Shown here: positions 61,221 to 64,000 of the stretch, piece after piece | Numbering within the stretch: the first letter of the stretch is position 1 | Layout of the letters: each line of letters opens with the position of its first letter | Source of the DNA: UBA7236 sp044227505 | Lineage (GTDB): Bacteria; Bacteroidota; Bacteroidia; Chitinophagales; BACL12 | DNA length: 64,000 nt | Direction of reading: 5' to 3' | Assembly: GCA_044227505.1 (NCBI GenBank) | Contig: JBGAWP010000011.1 | Coordinates: 1 to 64,000, forward strand | Made by a program: the position numbers and the translations under genes | The notes under the pieces: generated by a model | Database searches by the model: none | Told to the model about the DNA's origin: nothing | The model's input: the letters and a program-made list of their open reading frames with translations, nothing else

Positions 61221-62036
61221 ATGAAAGGTTATACTCTGTTATTATTAATTGTTACCGGATCATTATTCATGGCCTGTAAAGGGAAAAAGGATAAATCGGA
61301 TCAGTCAACCATTACCGACATCCCTGAGCAGCAGCCCATTGCAGTGAGCGGAATGCGCCAGGATACACTGGAAATTCCATCCGCTGACGGTTTAGTGATG
61401 CGCGTAGTGATGTATTCTATCGATAGCACCTCACCTGTTATCGTCTTGTGTCATCAGGCTAAAATGAATAATTATGAATATGCGGAGATAGCTCCGAAAT
61501 TGAATGCCATGGGTTATAATTGCCTTGCACTTGATCAAAGAAGCGGTGGTGCAATTGATATCCACGATAATAAAACAAATGCCAATGCTCTTGCAGCGAA
61601 TAAAGAAACGACCTATCAGTCTGCAATTCCCGATATTGAAGCCGGGGTTAATTATGCTTACGAAACCTGGGGACAACCTGTTATACTTTGGGGAAGCAGT
61701 TATTCCGCATCCTTATGCTTAAAGGTTGCAATGGAAAATGAACATGTAAAAGCAGTTGTGGGATTTAGTCCAATTGCAAAATTTGACGATGGAACTTCTG
61801 CTGCCGATTACTTTAAAAATTACAATACCAAACCCATTTTTATCACCTCTACCGAAAAAGAGGCCGGTGCGCTTGAGAAGGCCTTTAAACATCTTCCGGA
61901 AAATGTTTTAACCCAATACTATCCCGACACAAAAGGCACACATGGTTCTAAGGCGCTTTGGAGCAGTGATCCGGCGAATGAATATTATTGGGAAGCGGTG
62001 AGTTCTTGGCTTTCGAAATTGACAATTGACAATTGA
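61221..62036 (+). CDS. Alpha/beta hydrolase lipoprotein (dienelactone hydrolase-like)
   Basis: A 271-residue lipoprotein (MKGYTLLLLIVTGSLFMAC, Cys19). The alpha/beta hydrolase core has an oxyanion-region PVIVLCHQAKMNNYEY, the nucleophile elbow GSSYS (Ser160), and a late GTHGSKALW His. A catalytic Asp is expected in the PIFITSTEKE region but is not certain. The substrate is unknown. The last codons (LTIDN) lie in an ATTGACA heptamer array that continues beyond the stop, so the C terminus may have been created by the repeat. Confidence 0.82.
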   Translation: MKGYTLLLLIVTGSLFMACKGKKDKSDQSTITDIPEQQPIAVSGMRQDTLEIPSADGLVMRVVMYSIDSTSPVIVLCHQAKMNNYEYAEIAPKLNAMGYNCLALDQRSGGAIDIHDNKTNANALAANKETTYQSAIPDIEAGVNYAYETWGQPVILWGSSYSASLCLKVAMENEHVKAVVGFSPIAKFDDGTSAADYFKNYNTKPIFITSTEKEAGALEKAFKHLPENVLTQYYPDTKGTHGSKALWSSDPANEYYWEAVSSWLSKLTIDN

Positions 62037-62042
62037 CAATTG
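62019..62042. repeat. Heptamer array ATTGACA over the hydrolase stop codon
   Basis: ATTGACA three times and ATTGA, in register. The hydrolase gene ends inside it at 62036. Confidence 0.85.
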
Positions 62043-62093
62043 AACAGCCGGGATTGCGGTTGGATGATACTTTTCGATCTTTTGTTCGGAGTT

Positions 62094-62132
62094 CTGACAT
62101 GTAGTAGATCTCCTTCGTCGATCACTACATGT
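62094..62132. repeat. ACATGTAGT palindrome, copy 2
   Basis: Same element as 42507-42545, with C/T and G/T changes in the centre. It is again preceded by GTTCTG and followed by TTCAGTTCTG. Confidence 0.85.
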
Positions 62133-62355
62133 TTCAGTTCTGTGTTCTGAGTTGGAGTTCTCGGATCACGTTTGGTTTCCTCACCACTCACCACTCACCT
62201 ATTGGGTTCTGGGTTTTATGTTAGTTCTCGGTTGAGGATGGGTTTTCTTACCATTCAACTCTCATCGTGAATCGTCAATCGTGAAGCGTGAGTCCGATCC
62301 TAACACGGATCAAACTCATTACTCATTACTCATTATTCATTTGGTGAATCGTGAG

Positions 62356-62375
62356 CCTGCCTGACGGCAGTCAGG
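62356..62375. repeat. 20-bp CCTGCCTG palindrome between paralogous flanks
   Basis: CCTGCCTGACGGCAGTCAGG, inserted in CGTGAG^TCCGATCC. The same flank is present uninterrupted at 62287-62300, so this is the filled version of that site. Confidence 0.75.
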
Positions 62376-62452
62376 TCCGATCCCTTCTCAGATCAATCTC
62401 ACTACTCACCACTCACCATTCACCCAATTCCCAATTATCTCTTAAATTAAAA

Positions 62453-62460
62453 TATCTTCG
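62453..62460 (+). promoter_or_regulatory. -7-like element of the sigma-factor gene
   Basis: TATCTTCG, one mismatch from TAnnTTTG, 26 nt upstream of the ATG at 62486. The same variant lies ahead of the hydrolase gene. Confidence 0.35.
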
Positions 62461-62485
62461 TACTGCTTTCGTCATAATCTCTTGT

Positions 62486-63091
62486 ATGGACGATAGTTTA
62501 CATTTGGGCAACTTAATGACTCAGCAACAAAATGCCATTATTGAACAAGCGGTTAAAAATGAACGCAAAAAGCTATTGCAGTTTATCAAGACCCGTGTGG
62601 CAAATGAGGAAGATGCCCGCGACATTCTTCAGGATGTCTTTTATCAGTTAGCTTCAAACCGCGGTATGGTAGAAAATATAGAGAACATGGCTTCATGGCT
62701 CTATAGAGTTACCAGAAACAAGATCATCGACTGGTATCGCAAACGCAAAACGGAATCTATTGACACTTCAGCCGCTTATGGTGATGAGGAGGAGGATGGA
62801 TATTTTTCAGGACTATCCACTATTTCTTCCTCCGATTCTGACAATCCCGATCAGGTTTTTGAACGCCAGATGGTTTGGGAAACCATGTATGAGGCTTTAA
62901 GTGAATTACCGACAGAGCAACGCGAAGTTTTTATTTTACATGAACTGGAAAGTAAAAGTTTTATTGAAATTTCCGAGGAGACCGGAGTTTCCGTGAATAC
63001 GTTACTATCGCGAAAACGTTACGCCGTATTGCATTTGCGCGAAAAGTTACAAGGTTTATACGACGATTTTTTTAATAAAGAACAACAATAA
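62486..63091 (+). CDS. RNA polymerase sigma factor, sigma-70 family (ECF type)
   Basis: I use the ATG at 62486 (MDDSLHLGNLMTQQQNA); the upstream frame to 62351 is repeat-derived. A second candidate Met lies at 62516. The 202-residue protein has region 2 (NEEDARDILQDVFYQLASNRG, ENMASWLYRVTRNKIIDWYRKRK) and region 4 (ELPTEQREVFILHELESKSFIEISEETGVSVNTLLSRKRYAVLHLREKL). This fits the ECF type without region 3. A linker of about 40 acidic/Ser-rich residues separates them. It is followed at 11 nt by a membrane protein gene; the two probably form one operon. Confidence 0.9.
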   Translation: MDDSLHLGNLMTQQQNAIIEQAVKNERKKLLQFIKTRVANEEDARDILQDVFYQLASNRGMVENIENMASWLYRVTRNKIIDWYRKRKTESIDTSAAYGDEEEDGYFSGLSTISSSDSDNPDQVFERQMVWETMYEALSELPTEQREVFILHELESKSFIEISEETGVSVNTLLSRKRYAVLHLREKLQGLYDDFFNKEQQ

Positions 63092-63102
63092 AAAATATTT
63101 TT

Positions 63103-63573
63103 ATGGAATCTAATGAAAGATATAAGAACGAATTTAAGGATGAATTCAAAGCGGAATTCAAAAACAAATTCACAAAAAAAATTAAATATGGCATCGGATG
63201 GTTAATTGCAGGTGCATTTATGATCACCATTATGGGATTTGCCACCATGTTTTTATGGAATTGGCTGATACCTGTTGTTTTTAACGGAGGTACAGTTACT
63301 TTCTGGCAGGCTATTGGATTGCTTGCACTCGGTAAATTGCTTACCGGATTCGGAGGCATGGGCAACCACTCCTGGAAAGGAAAACACGGATGGAAAAGCC
63401 ATGGAATGTATGACAGAAGTTACTGGAAAAATAGAATGGAGCAAAAAATGCAACACATGTCGCCTGAGGAAAAGGAGAAGTTTAAAAATTATTATTATGA
63501 TCGCTGCGGATGGCGTTTGAGTGATAAGGATACAAAGGGCACTGACTCGAAATTAACAGAAGAAAGTGTTTAG
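63103..63573 (+). CDS. Two-helix membrane protein partner of the sigma factor
   Basis: A 156-residue protein with a charged N terminus, two membrane helices (IGWLIAGAFMITIMGFATMFL and TFWQAIGLLALGKLLTGF), and a His/Gly/Lys-rich then acidic tail (MGNHSWKGKHGWKSHG). It is transcribed 11 nt after the sigma gene. I recall small membrane proteins with W-N-W-L-x-P followed by a FWQAxGL helix next to sigma genes in Bacteroidota. An anti-sigma or co-sensor role is inference; no known anti-sigma motif is visible. A strong terminator follows. Confidence 0.65.
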   Translation: MESNERYKNEFKDEFKAEFKNKFTKKIKYGIGWLIAGAFMITIMGFATMFLWNWLIPVVFNGGTVTFWQAIGLLALGKLLTGFGGMGNHSWKGKHGWKSHGMYDRSYWKNRMEQKMQHMSPEEKEKFKNYYYDRCGWRLSDKDTKGTDSKLTEESV

Positions 63574-63603
63574 ATGAGACTTTAATTGCTAAAATCATTG
63601 ATT

Positions 63604-63642
63604 AAAGATCCTGCTTTTTAAACAAGCAGGATCTTTTATTTT
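63604..63642 (+). terminator. Terminator of the sigma-factor operon
   Basis: AAAGATCCTGCTT and AAGCAGGATCTTT form a 13-bp perfect stem with a 7-nt loop and a T-rich tail. Confidence 0.92.
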
Positions 63643-63695
63643 ATATTGTCGGGTAGATTTTAATATCTTTAGACTTCATAAAAAAAACCATTCTA

Positions 63696-64000
63696 ATGAA
63701 AATTCTAATTCCTCAATTCCTGCAAAAGCATAGTTTAACTTATTTTGCAATTACTTTTCTATTCACCTTGATCTCACTCACTGTTTCTGCACAACACAAA
63801 GTGAATGTAGAACTTAGTGAACTTTATGAAGAACCAAAAAACTCAACTGTATTTGATGTTGTGGGGTATGATGATGGCGGTTTCGTGTTTGGAAGATTTA
63901 CCAGAAAAGGATTTTACAATTTAAATATCTCCATGGAGAAATACAGTAAGGCATTAAAATTCCTGACGATACGTGATTATGAATTTGAGATAGATGGAGA
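63696..64000 (+). CDS. Secreted protein, 5' part only (window edge)
   Basis: An open frame from the ATG at 63696 runs off the window. It starts MKILIPQFLQKHSLTYF, with a hydrophobic signal peptide ending SAQ. The mature part (HKVNVELSELYEEPKNSTVF then DVVGYDDGGFVFGRFTRKG) hints at a beta-propeller-like or SBBP-like secreted protein. The length and C terminus are unknown. It starts 54 nt after the sigma operon's terminator. Confidence 0.75.
   Translation, partial: MKILIPQFLQKHSLTYFAITFLFTLISLTVSAQHKVNVELSELYEEPKNSTVFDVVGYDDGGFVFGRFTRKGFYNLNISMEKYSKALKFLTIRDYEFEIDG

Larger units (their letters stand above)
62037..62485. repeat. Repeat-rich spacer before the sigma-factor gene
   Basis: A 450-bp spacer with no gene, made almost wholly of short arrays: GTTCTGA-type units, an ACATGTAGT palindrome (62094-62132), CTCACCA units (62180-62200), TCGTGAA units (62264-62292), CTCATTA units (62310-62338), and CTCACTA/CTCACCA/TTCACCC units (62397-62424). 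A CCTGCCTGACGGCAGTCAGG palindrome lies at 62356-62375. Confidence 0.85.

Noticed and set aside
62351..62485. 45-residue N-terminal extension of the sigma factor
   Set aside because: It is translated from the CTCACCA-type repeats; the ATG at 62486 gives a normal ECF N terminus.

Overview
The window looks like chromosome from a free-living, AT-rich member of the Bacteroidota, probably near the Saprospiria/Chitinophagia. Three things point there. Many secreted proteins end in type IX secretion (T9SS) sorting domains with YPNP-type motifs. Several promoters match the Bacteroidota pattern TTG-N20-TAnnTTTG. The families DUF4382, DUF1684, GSCFA, VF530, 2TM and DUF4389 are typical of the phylum. No phage, integron, CRISPR array or large mobile island is visible.

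Layout. 0-9 kb: an RhlE-type helicase behind a long leader, a candidate small RNA, a tiny basic protein, a CotH-like T9SS protein, FrnE/DsbA-like, DinB-like and DUF1684 proteins, and a frameshifted PD40/CxxCH/discoidin T9SS protein followed by a VF530 gene. 9-16 kb (minus strand): a DbpA-like helicase, a B12-binding radical SAM protein and groS-groL. 16-27 kb: five large secreted proteins (M4 peptidase, tail-fibre-like, SBBP propeller, ELWxxDGT propeller, SGNH-like) and a cytosolic helical protein of unknown function. 27-34 kb: a REP-associated transposase cassette, rarA, exbB-exbD and phhA. 34-43 kb: DUF721-recF facing away from pdhA, a TPR protein, ribH, an MBL hydrolase, tRNA-Met, a DUF4382 lipoprotein, DUF1345 and rmuC. 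43-54 kb: a GSCFA protein, a catalytically dead LMW-PTP/ArsC-like protein, then two paralogous secreted repeat proteins on either side of a TonB-dependent receptor, a BNR-repeat protein, an intact small LMW-PTP and a zinc-ribbon protein. 55-64 kb: a ferritin-like/VIT1 fusion, an SDR lacking its catalytic Tyr, a TerC protein, recX, DUF4389, two lipoproteins, a sigma factor with a membrane partner, and the start of a secreted protein cut by the window edge.

How it works together. Core genes (groSL, recF, rarA, recX, rmuC, pdhA, ribH, phhA) are interleaved with an outward-facing set: at least eight T9SS cargo proteins, one TonB-dependent receptor and an ExbB/ExbD pair that could energise it. The 44.9-52.2 kb locus is the best candidate for an undescribed surface system.

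The most unusual feature is between genes. Many spacers hold short tandem arrays with 7-bp units (sometimes 8), in unrelated sequence families. These arrays often abut or overlap stop codons and carry nested palindromes. One pair of related sites, 60 bp apart, looks like an empty and a filled site for a 20-bp palindrome. An 83-84-bp tandem repeat (42.6-43.0 kb) carries a related palindrome in its first copy.
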